The translations under genes were made by a program, and so were the position numbers. Positions 12,165 to 19,678 of a DNA stretch of 64,000 bases are shown here, one piece after another; within the stretch, counting starts at the first letter, position 1, and each line of letters begins with the position of its first letter. Below the pieces are notes generated by a model. That model had not been told where the DNA came from. It searched no databases and saw only the letters and a program-made list of their open reading frames with translations. Origin of the DNA: Antedon mediterranea (lineage: Eukaryota; Echinodermata; Crinoidea; Comatulida; Antedonidae); NCBI RefSeq assembly GCF_964355755.1, contig NC_092670.1, forward strand, positions 23,747,201 to 23,811,200, given 5' to 3'.

Positions 12165-14846
12165 AAATTACTGAAAAAAATGACAATGCTGTGGGTATCA
12201 GTGGCTGGATCTCAATGGAGATACAAAAATAAAAAGCGAAAAGCTAAATCAAAACGATAAAGTAAACAGCCAGAAAAGTTAGCAGAGCTTTCGGACAACA
12301 CTAGTCCTTCATCAGTGCAAGTGAAGGAATTTGGATAACGTCATAGTATAAAGCTGGCAAGTGCTGCCTAGGTGGACAGGAATAAAAGAAATATAACAAA
12401 GGGAGCCAGGGTGGAGTCTGAATAAGAGTAGAAAACAAAGAAGGTAGCTTGGTAGAGATATAAACAATTTTGGAATGAGACTAAAAAACAGCTTAAATGG
12501 TGGTTAATATTGAAACTTAAATTTAGGTAGTCAACGGAATAATTTTACCGATCTGGGAGTATGTTCCTAATGTTAAGTCCAAAAGGTTTTGTGGTTTTAA
12601 GTAGTAATTCCCAGTGGTTTTCTTTGTCTTTGCGAGTTTTGTCGCTCCATTTGATATCGTGGTCTATTGCAATAACTCTGAAATTTGCAATCGAGTGACC
12701 AGCTGAATTAAAAATGTTCGGCTACAGGTTGATCAAGCTTTAATGTTTTGATAGCTGATCTATGTTGTGTCATTCTCATACGGAGAGTGTTTTTTGTTTC
12801 TCCGACGTAGGCTACTGTTTGCCACAAATATTACAGTATATGAGATAAATGACGTTTTTGGTTAGACAATTAATTGATTGTCTTATCCGAAAAATGCGGC
12901 CAGTTTGGTTACTCTCAAATTTTTCAGTAGAATCAACCAATGAACAAGTTTTGCAAGATTTGCCGCAAAGGTGACTGCCCAAATTGTATACATATGTTGT
13001 TCTTTAGAAGAGTTTAGCCCTCTATCGTCTACACCCTTGTAAAAAGAGAATTGGAAGCGGCCACACCTCTTTTTTGGGTAAAACAAAATCCATTAAAAAT
13101 GTGACAATATGTGGTGCGACAGTTCATATTTTGTTTTAACTGGTTGAAAGAAGAAGACATAAAAAATTGTAGGCCCCACTAATACATATTCTAATGTTGA
13201 TTGGGGTGACCATTAACGATATGAAGCCAAAGTTTGATTTACCGCTTAAAATTATCGACATTTTGAAACTGCTGTGATTTTTTACAAGGTACACGAACAG
13301 TTTATATTGCACGTACTATTTAGATATTAGTAAGCAAACTAGTGTCATATTTTGTGAATAAAGTATTTGACCCCAAAACCTGCAGAAAACATTTTGTTTA
13401 TTATACCAGTGTTTTAGTTCAGATTCCGGATAATGTTCCGGCAATAATTTTAATATCTAACAGGTTAAGGCTCTGTCTACACTATCAAACTTGATGTGAC
13501 AACAAAAGTGTGATGTGCCCATATACGGATATGATGATGTCATATCACTATCATTTTTTTGGCACATCACACTTTTTTTATCAACATAGTTTGATACTGT
13601 AGACAGAGCTTAAGTAAAGTGTTAGCTGATACCAACATGTATCTGAAAATATCGGCAACACTAGTAGAAAACGATTTAATCCGTAATACAGTACGTATAT
13701 AGACATTGCAATAGGGTTAGGAAGGTGAAGCAAGCTATAAAAACGAACCAATTATAATACATAGATGAAAATATATAAAATTATAAAATAGGTCAAAAAA
13801 TCACAATATAATATTTAGGCCTAACATTCAGTCCCAGACGCGATTTTATATAAGCCCCACTATCATTTTCATCCGCCACCTCACGACACCTCACCATTGA
13901 TCCGTATTTTAGGAGGTATGGAATCATACATTTTTATTTCGTAAGAGGAAATAAAAGCGATTGCTTAATTAACCATTTTTAGAATGGTATCTTTTGAACT
14001 TTTATTGACAGAAAAATATACACATTGTCACGCGAAGGTGCAGTTTATAAAACTACCTAAAGCTTAACACCAATCAAGATAAAATATTTATATTGCAAAT
14101 AAAGCAATGCCTTATTTAACGTAGCAGGTAAACACAAAAAAAACCTAAAAATATAAACTGAAATTAGCCCTAAAAAAATAATGTTAAAATTGTGTTGTTG
14201 TTGAATTTTGCCATTTAAATGTTGCATAATAGTTATTAACTTTTACAAAGAAAAAAAATAGTAAAATTGTCTGCCAGAAAATGGGCATTTAGTTAAATTT
14301 AACAGTTAATTTTTTTTCTTTACGAGTGAAACCATGTTTGTTTTTTCTATGGAAGTGAATAACTTTATTAAAACCACAAAATGCCCTAATTATAGTCTTA
14401 TTTTCATTTCTTCATTTTTAGTATTTTTTTTTGTGGGGGGGGGGGGGGGGGGGGGAGGGGGTAGGGGGGGGGGGGGGGAGGACAATACTTTTAAAATAAA
14501 AAATGTCTTTTCCCAAAACAAATATTGCTAACAGTTCCATAATATTGAGGTACCATTAAATGAAATTAATAGGAGGTTTAAATAAAGCAAAATTAACATC
14601 ATTTTCGTCCACGAGACTATCGAGTCATTCGCAATTTTACTGTGCATTTACGGTTTTTTATTAAGGCGTTATGGAAAAAAATTTGCCCTGTCGCATTAAA
14701 CACGAACATGGTACATTACCTAGCTCACCTAGTTGACTTGCAGTCTGAATAACAGGAGGTGATGTTGTGTTGGACCAGACACCGATAATCATCAATAAAA
14801 ACAAGGCTGATATCCGCCATAAACGCCAGATTTCCAGGCCCTTCAT
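1..14846 (-). CDS. Secreted mucin-like protein with six SEA domains (3'-partial gene, 18 exons in window)
   Basis: Gene-level entry; coding exons are listed separately. Transcription order is a signal-peptide exon, then six modules, each a Thr/Pro-rich region followed by a SEA domain. Exon borders are GT/AG and phases match throughout, giving about 7.1 kb of coding sequence (roughly 2,366 residues) before the left edge. The Thr-rich parts are 14-residue repeats of the type [14 protein letters not shown] / [14 protein letters not shown], expected to be heavily O-glycosylated. Each SEA domain has the strand pattern [21 protein letters not shown], a Cys on each side of the two-exon junction, and a GSII motif at the place where autoproteolytic SEA domains cleave (G/S in MUC1-type domains). 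Family knowledge says such proteins are extracellular, shed or membrane-tethered mucins. No transmembrane segment is visible because the 3' end is missing. I recognise the architecture but no specific ortholog. Confidence 0.85.
368..1308 (-). CDS. SEA-mucin exon 17: Thr-rich repeats fused to SEA N-half, module 6
   Basis: 941 nt, phase 1 in and phase 0 out. Here the repeat region ([20 protein letters not shown]) runs directly into the SEA N-half without the intron present in every other module, ending EICAG before GTAAGT. The repeats are also the most diverged ([21 protein letters not shown]), so this module is the oldest or least homogenised one in view. Confidence 0.87.
1474..1678 (-). CDS. 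SEA-mucin exon 16: SEA domain C-half, module 5
   Basis: 205 nt, phases 0-1. It encodes [20 protein letters not shown] and [11 protein letters not shown], the most divergent of the five upstream C-halves, with the GSII motif retained. Confidence 0.85.
1768..1895 (-). CDS. SEA-mucin exon 15: SEA domain N-half, module 5
   Basis: 128 nt, phases 1-0, donor CCG/GTAAGT. It encodes [20 protein letters not shown], with Ile where the other copies have Thr. Confidence 0.85.
2006..2854 (-). CDS. SEA-mucin exon 14: Thr-rich repeat region, module 5
   Basis: 849 nt, phases 1-1, about 20 repeats. The open frame continues upstream through the intron as far as 3086, but the AG acceptor and the conserved VNPTNTP start place the exon boundary at 2854. 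It ends TSIATS with donor GTATGTTG. Confidence 0.85.
3018..3222 (-). CDS. SEA-mucin exon 13: SEA domain C-half, module 4
   Basis: 205 nt, phases 0-1. It keeps [15 protein letters not shown] and encodes ECTVSSEQ where the other copies have ESTVSSEQ. The extra Cys (from a 'cattc' versus 'ctttc' base change near 3131) is unique to this module and could be unpaired. Confidence 0.83.
3311..3438 (-). CDS. SEA-mucin exon 12: SEA domain N-half, module 4
   Basis: 128 nt, phases 1-0, same encoded segment as the module 3 exon and offset from it by 1,634 bp. Confidence 0.85.
3549..4481 (-). CDS. SEA-mucin exon 11: Thr-rich repeat region, module 4
   Basis: 933 nt, phases 1-1. It is a near-duplicate of 5183-6115 offset by 1,634 bp; the flanking introns are also near-identical, so the whole module was duplicated as DNA. 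It starts [19 protein letters not shown]. Confidence 0.87.
4648..4852 (-). CDS. SEA-mucin exon 10: SEA domain C-half, module 3
   Basis: 205 nt, phases 0-1, with the GSII motif. It has GSTLSID where the other copies have GSTFSID. Confidence 0.85.
4945..5072 (-). CDS. SEA-mucin exon 9: SEA domain N-half, module 3
   Basis: 128 nt, phases 1-0, bounded by TTGCAG and GTAAGT. It encodes the conserved [20 protein letters not shown] segment and the Cys before the junction. Confidence 0.85.
5183..6115 (-). CDS. SEA-mucin exon 8: Thr-rich repeat region, module 3
   Basis: 933 nt, phases 1-1, 22 repeats of about 14 residues alternating TPHAYE and TREIRE/TRVIRE types. It is nearly identical to the exon at 3549-4481; the visible protein differences are MPTTPE versus MPNTPE and a short stretch near residue 40 (PARPSTP here, PVTQTTP there). 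Confidence 0.87.
6280..6484 (-). CDS. SEA-mucin exon 7: SEA domain C-half, module 2
   Basis: 205 nt, phases 0-1. [20 protein letters not shown] and [15 protein letters not shown] are visible. It is essentially identical in sequence to the module 1 copy, showing recent duplication or gene conversion. Confidence 0.85.
6575..6702 (-). CDS. SEA-mucin exon 6: SEA domain N-half, module 2
   Basis: 128 nt, phases 1-0. The acceptor here is CTTTCAG where other copies have CTTGCAG. It encodes the same [21 protein letters not shown] segment, with Leu or Ile variation only at the body of the helix, and ends TCMP. Confidence 0.85.
6813..7619 (-). CDS. SEA-mucin exon 5: Thr-rich repeat region, module 2
   Basis: 807 nt, phases 1-1. 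It starts [20 protein letters not shown] and holds 14-residue Thr/Pro repeats, ending [13 protein letters not shown]. It is shorter than the module 3 and 4 copies by three 42-bp repeats, which indicates repeat-number variation between modules. Confidence 0.85.
7784..7988 (-). CDS. SEA-mucin exon 4: SEA domain C-half, module 1
   Basis: 205 nt, phase 0 in and phase 1 out. It encodes [20 protein letters not shown], then [12 protein letters not shown] (SEA cleavage-type GSII motif), ending SSSISAQ. Donor GTATAC. Phase 1 fits the next repeat exon. Confidence 0.85.
8079..8206 (-). CDS. SEA-mucin exon 3: SEA domain N-half, module 1
   Basis: 128 nt, phase 1 in and phase 0 out, with AG acceptor and GTAAGT donor. 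It encodes [20 protein letters not shown], continuing to the MKTCMP end; this is the first beta strand and helix of the SEA fold. The exon is repeated almost unchanged in the other modules. Confidence 0.85.
8317..9000 (-). CDS. SEA-mucin exon 2: Thr-rich repeat region, module 1
   Basis: Acceptor TTTTCTTCAG precedes it; phase 1 in and phase 1 out (684 nt). It begins [19 protein letters not shown], which differs from the [10 protein letters not shown] start of the other five repeat exons, so this is the founding or terminal copy. About fifteen 14-residue Thr/Pro repeats follow, and the exon ends [13 protein letters not shown]. It has no internal ATG in frame at its upstream end, so a start-codon ORF scan misses it. 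Confidence 0.82.
9044..9084. repeat. Perfect 15-bp-arm palindrome starting AACTAGA ('D' element end)
   Basis: Left arm AACTAGATGGTACGC at 9044-9058, loop TCGCTTCGCTC, right arm at 9070-9084. It is followed by 'cgtaccca', a partial repeat of the arm. The AACTAGA-plus-hairpin layout matches the starts of the A, B and C repeat families elsewhere in the window. The other end of this element was not found. Confidence 0.7.
10676..10848 (+). mobile_element. Penelope-like element end with hammerhead-like motif, copy 1
   Basis: This roughly 170-bp segment is repeated in inverted orientation at about 12150-12320. Both include 'ctaacttttctggctgttt' and 'tgtatctccattgagatcca'. The inverted copy lies directly downstream of a GIY-YIG endonuclease relic, so the pair are ends of a Penelope-like retroelement. 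Confidence 0.65.
10684..10720 (+). ncRNA. Hammerhead ribozyme-like core, copy 1
   Basis: CTGATGA at 10684-10690, stem II GGGC (10692-10695) with GCCC (10703-10706), GAAA at 10707-10710, then a tiny GC-TGT-GC stem III and TAA. Copy 2 has GGAC/GTCC at the same stem II positions, a compensatory change. Penelope-like elements are known to carry minimal hammerhead motifs with a very short stem III. I could not draw a convincing stem I, so activity is uncertain. Confidence 0.45.
11088..11159 (-). tRNA. tRNA-like cloverleaf, anticodon AUC, repeat copy 1
   Basis: 72 nt. The acceptor stem GCCCCAG pairs with TTGGGGC, the D-arm is GTCT-AAAGGTTA-GGAC, the anticodon loop is ATATCAA (anticodon ATC), and the T-arm is CCGAG-TTCGAGA-CTCGG. 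All four stems form. AUC would read GAU (Asp), but cytosolic tRNA-Asp normally has GUC and the D-arm looks tRNA-Glu-like (GGTCTAnnGGTTAGGA). It may therefore be a tRNA-derived repeat rather than a working gene. Confidence 0.55.
11231..11597. mobile_element. Non-autonomous element with about 45-bp terminal inverted repeats
   Basis: The left end (11234-11279) contains CCAGGACGAACGTGGGCAGA and the right end (11551-11597) is its reverse complement; about one mismatch is visible (gaaCtcat versus gaaGtcat). It contains a tRNA-like segment at 11376-11440. It is inserted between tandem repeat units; no clear target-site duplication was seen. Confidence 0.65.
11376..11440 (+). pseudogene. Degenerate tRNA-like sequence inside inverted-repeat element
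   Basis: A-box-like TGGTCTAGTGGTAAAGG and B-box-like GGTTCGAGGTC at tRNA spacing. The acceptor and anticodon stems do not pair well, so this looks like a decayed tRNA or SINE head. Confidence 0.4.
11836..11907 (-). tRNA. tRNA-like cloverleaf, anticodon AUC, repeat copy 2
   Basis: Same fold as the copy at 11088-11159, with D-loop AATGGTTA and T-arm TCGAG-TTCGAGT-CTCGG (one G-T pair). Differences from copy 1 are few and leave the stems intact. B-box GGTTCGAGTTC-type and A-box are present, so it could be transcribed by Pol III. Confidence 0.55.
12129..12162. repeat. (TA)n microsatellite
   Basis: About 34 bp of uninterrupted TA separating the last 364-bp repeat from the inverted Penelope end. 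Confidence 0.95.
12163..13130 (-). mobile_element. Penelope-like retroelement remnant (C-terminal GIY-YIG endonuclease and 3' end)
   Basis: Reading the minus strand, 12975 down to 12548 gives [92 protein letters not shown], then NILPDR. This is the zinc-knuckle plus GIY-YIG (YVGET) module typical of Penelope-like elements. It is a pseudogene: two extra bases (TA) after GKQ and one extra T after AEHF shift the frame. The reverse transcriptase part is missing or unrecognisable above about 13.0 kb. The 3' end carries the hammerhead-like motif. Confidence 0.8.
12280..12315 (-). ncRNA. Hammerhead ribozyme-like core, copy 2
   Basis: On the minus strand: CTGATGA (12315-12309), stem II GGAC/GTCC, GAAA, GC-TCT-GC, TAA. 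The stem II pair covaries with copy 1 (GGGC/GCCC), which supports the helix. It is located just past the endonuclease relic, as expected for a Penelope-like element. Confidence 0.45.
13465..13613. mobile_element. TTAA-flanked MITE with inverted repeats
   Basis: TTAA at 13465-13468 and 13610-13613 flanks a 141-bp element whose ends are inverted repeats containing CTCTGTCTACANTATCAAACT. TTAA duplication is typical of piggyBac-type transposases, though the ends lack an obvious CCC start. Related degraded copies lie at about 38100-38240 and 39795-39945. Confidence 0.75.
14435..14478 (+). repeat. Poly-G tract
   Basis: Runs of 21, 5 and 15 or more G separated by A or TA. It has strong G-quadruplex potential on this strand and is also a likely assembly trouble spot. 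The open frame across it (14334-14531) encodes poly-Gly and is not a gene. Confidence 0.9.
14720..14846 (-). CDS. SEA-mucin exon 1: signal peptide
   Basis: Starts at the first ATG, which has A at -3. It encodes [11 protein letters not shown], then the hydrophobic core [13 protein letters not shown], then SNTTSPP with likely cleavage near WS/N. The exon ends in phase 1 (CTA G) at GTAATG. A second donor, GTGAGC, lies 9 bases upstream (exon end 14729), also in phase 1, so either gives a frame-compatible product. Phase 1 joins the phase-1 acceptor at 9000 across a 5.7-kb intron. The linkage is inferred from phase, strand and the absence of another 5' exon between. Confidence 0.7.
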
Positions 14847-17505
14847 AGTAAAAATCTCAGACTCTTGATTCTTATTCACACTTTCTCTATTACGTACCTG
14901 TTGAGTCTTAGCACAGAGAAAGATGACAGAACTTGGGCTACTCTCTGTGAGTTACTTAACAGTAACAAAAGGAAGATTACAAAATTCCTAAAGGACAATG
15001 ACCTTTTGTTGTTATGGCCGTATTGATGGTGTACTAAAGAACATAATAGGCCTACTAAACGCATTGTTTGACTAAAACTAGCCAACGTACCACTTTGACT
15101 AAAGGTACGGTGTCGTTTAGTATTTTGTGTGTGCTAAAAGGTACGGTAAGATACCGGTATATTGTTTCATGTTCAACAATAACAAGAGGTAGACCAATAT
15201 TATGTCATTTCAGTTCAGTATAATGCTTAAAATATAAAAAAAAAATCAAAAAAAAAAATCATACAATTGTTAGCTAATGTATTAGATAACCTATAATAAC
15301 ATAAAAATAGTAACTAAGCACCTATATTATACTGTAGCATACACTTTTTTTTGCGTATGTACAAGTATTGAAATTTTATTTAATGAATTCCTACACCAGC
15401 CTCCTACTTCGTTTTAATCATCACCTAAATAAGAATTATATCACATTTTATTGGTAATAATATCTAGGCTAATCAACAATATTAGTATTAGCATTTTGTA
15501 TCAGTATAACTTAATAATAAGAGTGTACTACACTCAAAACCCAGTCAGAACATATTTGGAGAATTCTCGTATTATTTTAATTATTCAACGTTATAATTCT
15601 GAAGTTATTTCCTGTGTTCTGTAACTTTGACTTGAAGTATTTAATAAATCTAAACCATTCAAGTCAAAATCTGTCTTTATAACCATTGGCATGTGATCTT
15701 ATACGCAAACGAATACAGTCTTACGTCATTGTCTAAATAAGGGCGTAAGAGGATTACCGTACCAATAGACAAGGACTAGTAGACGATAATTAATACCTCC
15801 TTTCTATAGACAAAGTCTCGATGAATTAAGAAGCTGATTTCTTTTGTGTGTTGAAACATATTAAAACGTCACCACAAAAATGTGTAGTAGTGAAATGCAA
15901 TGCTTTATTTGACTCTTTTTTCCTGCAAAGGTCGAAAAAATATTTCGAAAGTCTTTTAGTCATGGATGGTCTTTTCTATGTTAAAGCAACATTCACACCA
16001 AGCTGGAATCCGGGCACAGCAACTGACTATAACTGACGTGTGAACGCCTATTACTGTATTCTTTTAACGTCATACTAATTTGTCACGATTCTCTCCGACC
16101 ATGTACCAATCGAATGCGGGATTTTTGGTATGAACTGAACCATTGTGACTTTCTCATATTTATATCTTAACACCTAACTTGTTAGTACAGTATATACGTA
16201 CCATTACATTTTTAAATCAGCCGCCTGATGACATGGTCAGCTGTTGTCGAACAAACCGTGTACGTAACGTTTACGTTCTGAGAGGCCTAGGAAAATAGAG
16301 TCTTGAAAAAATATGTTGATTTCCAATAAAATAGATTTAGAATCGATTGCAATCGATATTATTTTGTAAGATTTGGTGAAGTTGTGAGTGAATTTTAGCT
16401 TTAAAATAAAAATATTAACGGTTTATTTAAAAAACATAAAAATCAATTCCGTAATGTAACGGCTCAAACGTTTCGTTCAGTTACGACTGTGACCATGCTT
16501 GTCAAAATGGTATTAATTCATATCATAGATGCTATGTAGTACCGTATGCATATGTTTTTTAAATCATTATTTGATTTTAAATACATATTTCCTATGGCTT
16601 ATTTTCGACATATTAGGTTCATTATTATTGTTACAACTTACGTGTGTTATTGATATAATGCCACCACATATTGTGAAATCACGCATGATAATGAAAGGTA
16701 TAAAAGAGTAGGCCTATAATGAAAAAAAATACATAAACAAAAGAGAGACTGATTTGTATATGCCTCCAGGAAAATTTAATGAAATTTGTAAAAACAAAAG
16801 ATGAGAAATTTAAAGAGCAAACAAAAAATATTATCATCGGCAATTTAGGAAGACAGTACAAGATGCCACGTTTTAACATTTTATTTCTTAGTACATAAGC
16901 TGGTATATTGAGTAAGGAATTAGGAAAACTATTAATTTTTACACTTTATATTCGAACATTTTTACATTGTTTTTCCCATCAAATTGCTACTTACAACAAG
17001 CCTATAGAGTAATACATATAGGTTTGTCTACATTGAGAGGTTCTAGAGGTATTTAGTAATGTGTTTTGTTGTGGGTCCCTGCGAGACAAGTTCTTAACTT
17101 CTAGAAGGGATCCATGATAATAATGACTACCGATTACTGTTTTATTATCTATGTTCAGTTTAATATCTTTTTTCTATTTTGTATATTTTCATTCATTATT
17201 ATCTAAATAAATGTTATCTGAATAGCGAGCTCTCGTTTTGGGACGGTAGACAGAATAATCGACGAGATTTGTCTCTTTAATTACTTTCGCAGTATTGGTT
17301 TCGTAACCATTCATAAGATGTCATATTCATTGTCCAATGACGACACAGAAGTATGCATTATTACAGGCTGGCAATACATGGTTATGTATGTCTACTACTA
17401 GCACTATCCATTACCATGACGGAAGAGGAGGGAACACCCATTTCTGAACATTTCCTTGTACGAAAGAGTAAACGGGACCGTAAATAAATGTATAGTACAT
17501 AATTT
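14847..17505. other. Intergenic region between SEA-mucin 5' end and CACNG-like 3' end
   Basis: AT-rich, with several short spurious open frames, no splice-supported exon and no recognisable repeat family. It should contain the SEA-mucin promoter just above 14847, but no clear TATA or initiator stood out. Confidence 0.5.
17141..17146 (-). terminator. Candidate poly(A) signal of the CACNG-like gene
   Basis: AATAAA on the minus strand about 360 nt past the stop codon. In DNA this AT-rich it could be chance. Confidence 0.3.
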
Positions 17506-17861
17506 TTACATCTCTACAACGTCAGCGGTTCTGTCGTCATACACCCGACCTCGCATGTATGGCGATCCGTGAATGATTGTAAACTGGGTGCCATCTGGAG
17601 AATTTGTCTTCGAGCTGCGCATGGACTCGGACGCACGAGTCCGCATCTGCTCGTCTTTAACTGTATTGGTAGCGTGGTGTATATATAGATACATAGCAGA
17701 CACACCAGACATTTCACTCAATGGAAATGCTAGAGAGATGACACCGAACGACGCCGAAAAGTAATATGAAAAAACTTCTTCACCACTTCGCGGTGAGTTT
17801 TCGTCCACTGCATGGTTGATACAAGAACAGAATACTATCAGACTTATCATCATAAGCAGAC
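17506..17861 (-). CDS. CACNG-like exon 5: loop 2, TM4, cytoplasmic tail, stop
   Basis: 356 nt ending in TAA. It encodes GLLMMISLIVFCSCINHAV, a short acidic loop, TM4 and a tail with SESMRSSKTNSPDG (possible phosphorylation sites). Confidence 0.87.
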
Positions 17862-19639
17862 CTGGAAAGAATAATAGTAAACTTTTCTAACATAATTTGT
17901 ATATTATTAGCCATCTAAATCTGTCTAGTGATATTATAGCTAAATTCCGTGATAGAACCTCTTATTTGTTTCTCATGTAACACCTGTATCATATACTGAA
18001 ACATACCGTAACCTTTAACCTAAGCTTCCATGATGATACAGGCACCACCACATAATCATGATAGACATGTGATGCTGAATTACGGAATTTACTTATGATA
18101 CGGAAACAATATTGTCATATGTTGAGATACAATACTCAGAATTACAACCTTTTCAACAACCAACTTCCAGACAGTATAATGGAATGGAATAATTGTTAGT
18201 TCAATGTTTTGCCCTAGGTAGGCCTACTTTATATTATAAAGAACTTACTTACTTACCTGAAATGATAAATATTAAACCGGCTATGAAAATCCAATGGCGT
18301 CTACTGGATGTTACTCCATCTGTCAATCCAAATGTCGCCATAGCACACCCAATGATCATAAAGAACATACCAGCAAATACAAGAGATGTTGTCTTACGAA
18401 TACTCTCTAAAATCAGTCACAATAAGTTTTAATTTATTGTAAGTTTCATAATAAATATCCCAACAGTAACTTTTTTTCTGCTAAAAATAGCAATGCAGTA
18501 TTATCATTTATGGATATATTTTAAACAAGATATTATATTAATAAAATGTGATTCTTTTCAAAAGAGAGAAAGGTAAACAACATTGGTGGAAAAGATAAAA
18601 TTGTTTCTTTGTATAAGGAATTCTTTTACAAATTGCGTTCAATAAAATTGTTTTTACAAACTAATGCATCCACCGGCAAACATAAAACAAGATGAGTGCT
18701 TGTTGAGATTTTAAAATTCAAGACACTGTGTTGATTTCGTAAATCGTTTTATGGCGCACGGATTATAGAAAATACTTACCGAGAACTGCCGAATTTACGT
18801 TTGGTGGCGGAGCAATAAATTCAAAGTTGACATAAGGTATTTTTGCACATTCATTAATCTTGATTGAGCCTGTAAAATAGATCACAACAGAATCTTAGTC
18901 TCAACTTTTTTTTGCTTCAAAATTCAATTAACAAAAACAAATAAAAAAGGTGTTTGGACAAAATAGGAGTGGAAGATAACAGTATACAAAGTTTCTTCAG
19001 TTAGACCTCTAATTAGACCTCTAATTGCAGACCTTAAATTGAAACTCTTAGATTAAGATGTTACACCAAAGAATCCAGTTGTAGCTCTTCTTGAAGGCTG
19101 TTTCTAAATAAAGACCACTTAAGTTTCCAATTTGAAACCTATAGTATAGTAGTTTGGTATCATGTAATTTTTATTTAAAAAATATATAGTAAAAGATTTT
19201 TAAATACATTTACTACGGTACTAGTGCATATAGCCTTGTAAACCTGATTTCAGTGAAAATGTCATTTATTTGAAATTTTAATATGAAGTCTAAAATGGTC
19301 CTATGATGGTACCGAAACGTCGATCTCTCTTTTTGTCATTCAATTTTATATTGAAATTATATAGTAAACGTCTTTTAATTATAAATAAAGTGAAATCTAA
19401 ATTCTTGTTATCAGTACTTTTTTAAAGAAATAGTACAAATAAATAAAATATGCAATTAAAAAAAAAGTTTCTTCAGGTGTGGAAAAGTTTAATTGGATTT
19501 CAATTTAGGAATACAAATACAAGTAAAGTTTTATCTCAAAATTAAATTATACAAAATAAATTAAATACTTTTACTAACGTGAGAATTCTAGCAGCATAAT
19601 GTATTTATTCTATTATTTATTCAATTATTCAAACTTTAT

Positions 19640-19678
<39 letters not shown>

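Larger units (their letters stand above)
9001..14719 (-). other. Intron 1 of the SEA-mucin gene, packed with mobile elements
   Basis: No exon was found here. It holds a palindrome (9044-9084), unassigned AT-rich DNA (9085-10670), a Penelope-like element and tRNA-bearing tandem repeat (10676-13130), a TTAA-flanked MITE (13465-13613), and AT-rich DNA with a poly-G tract (14435-14478). It is intronic only if exon 1 at 14720-14846 belongs to the SEA gene, which phase and strand support. Confidence 0.6.

Noticed and set aside
12883-13086. 67-residue minus-strand open frame
   Set aside because: It is an out-of-frame shadow of the Penelope-like element, whose true frame gives CGKSCKTC and the GIY-YIG segment.
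14334-14531. Plus-strand frame with poly-Gly
   Set aside because: Created by the poly-G tract; no splice or family support.
14876-15085. Leu-rich minus-strand frame just upstream of the signal-peptide exon
   Set aside because: Different frame, not joined by a sensible splice; the apparent 33-nt N-terminal extension of the signal exon begins with GTG, so ATG at 14846 was kept as start.
17514-17764. Other-frame ORFs overlapping the CACNG-like last exon
   Set aside because: Shadows of the exon; TM4 and tail are in the frame ending at 17506.
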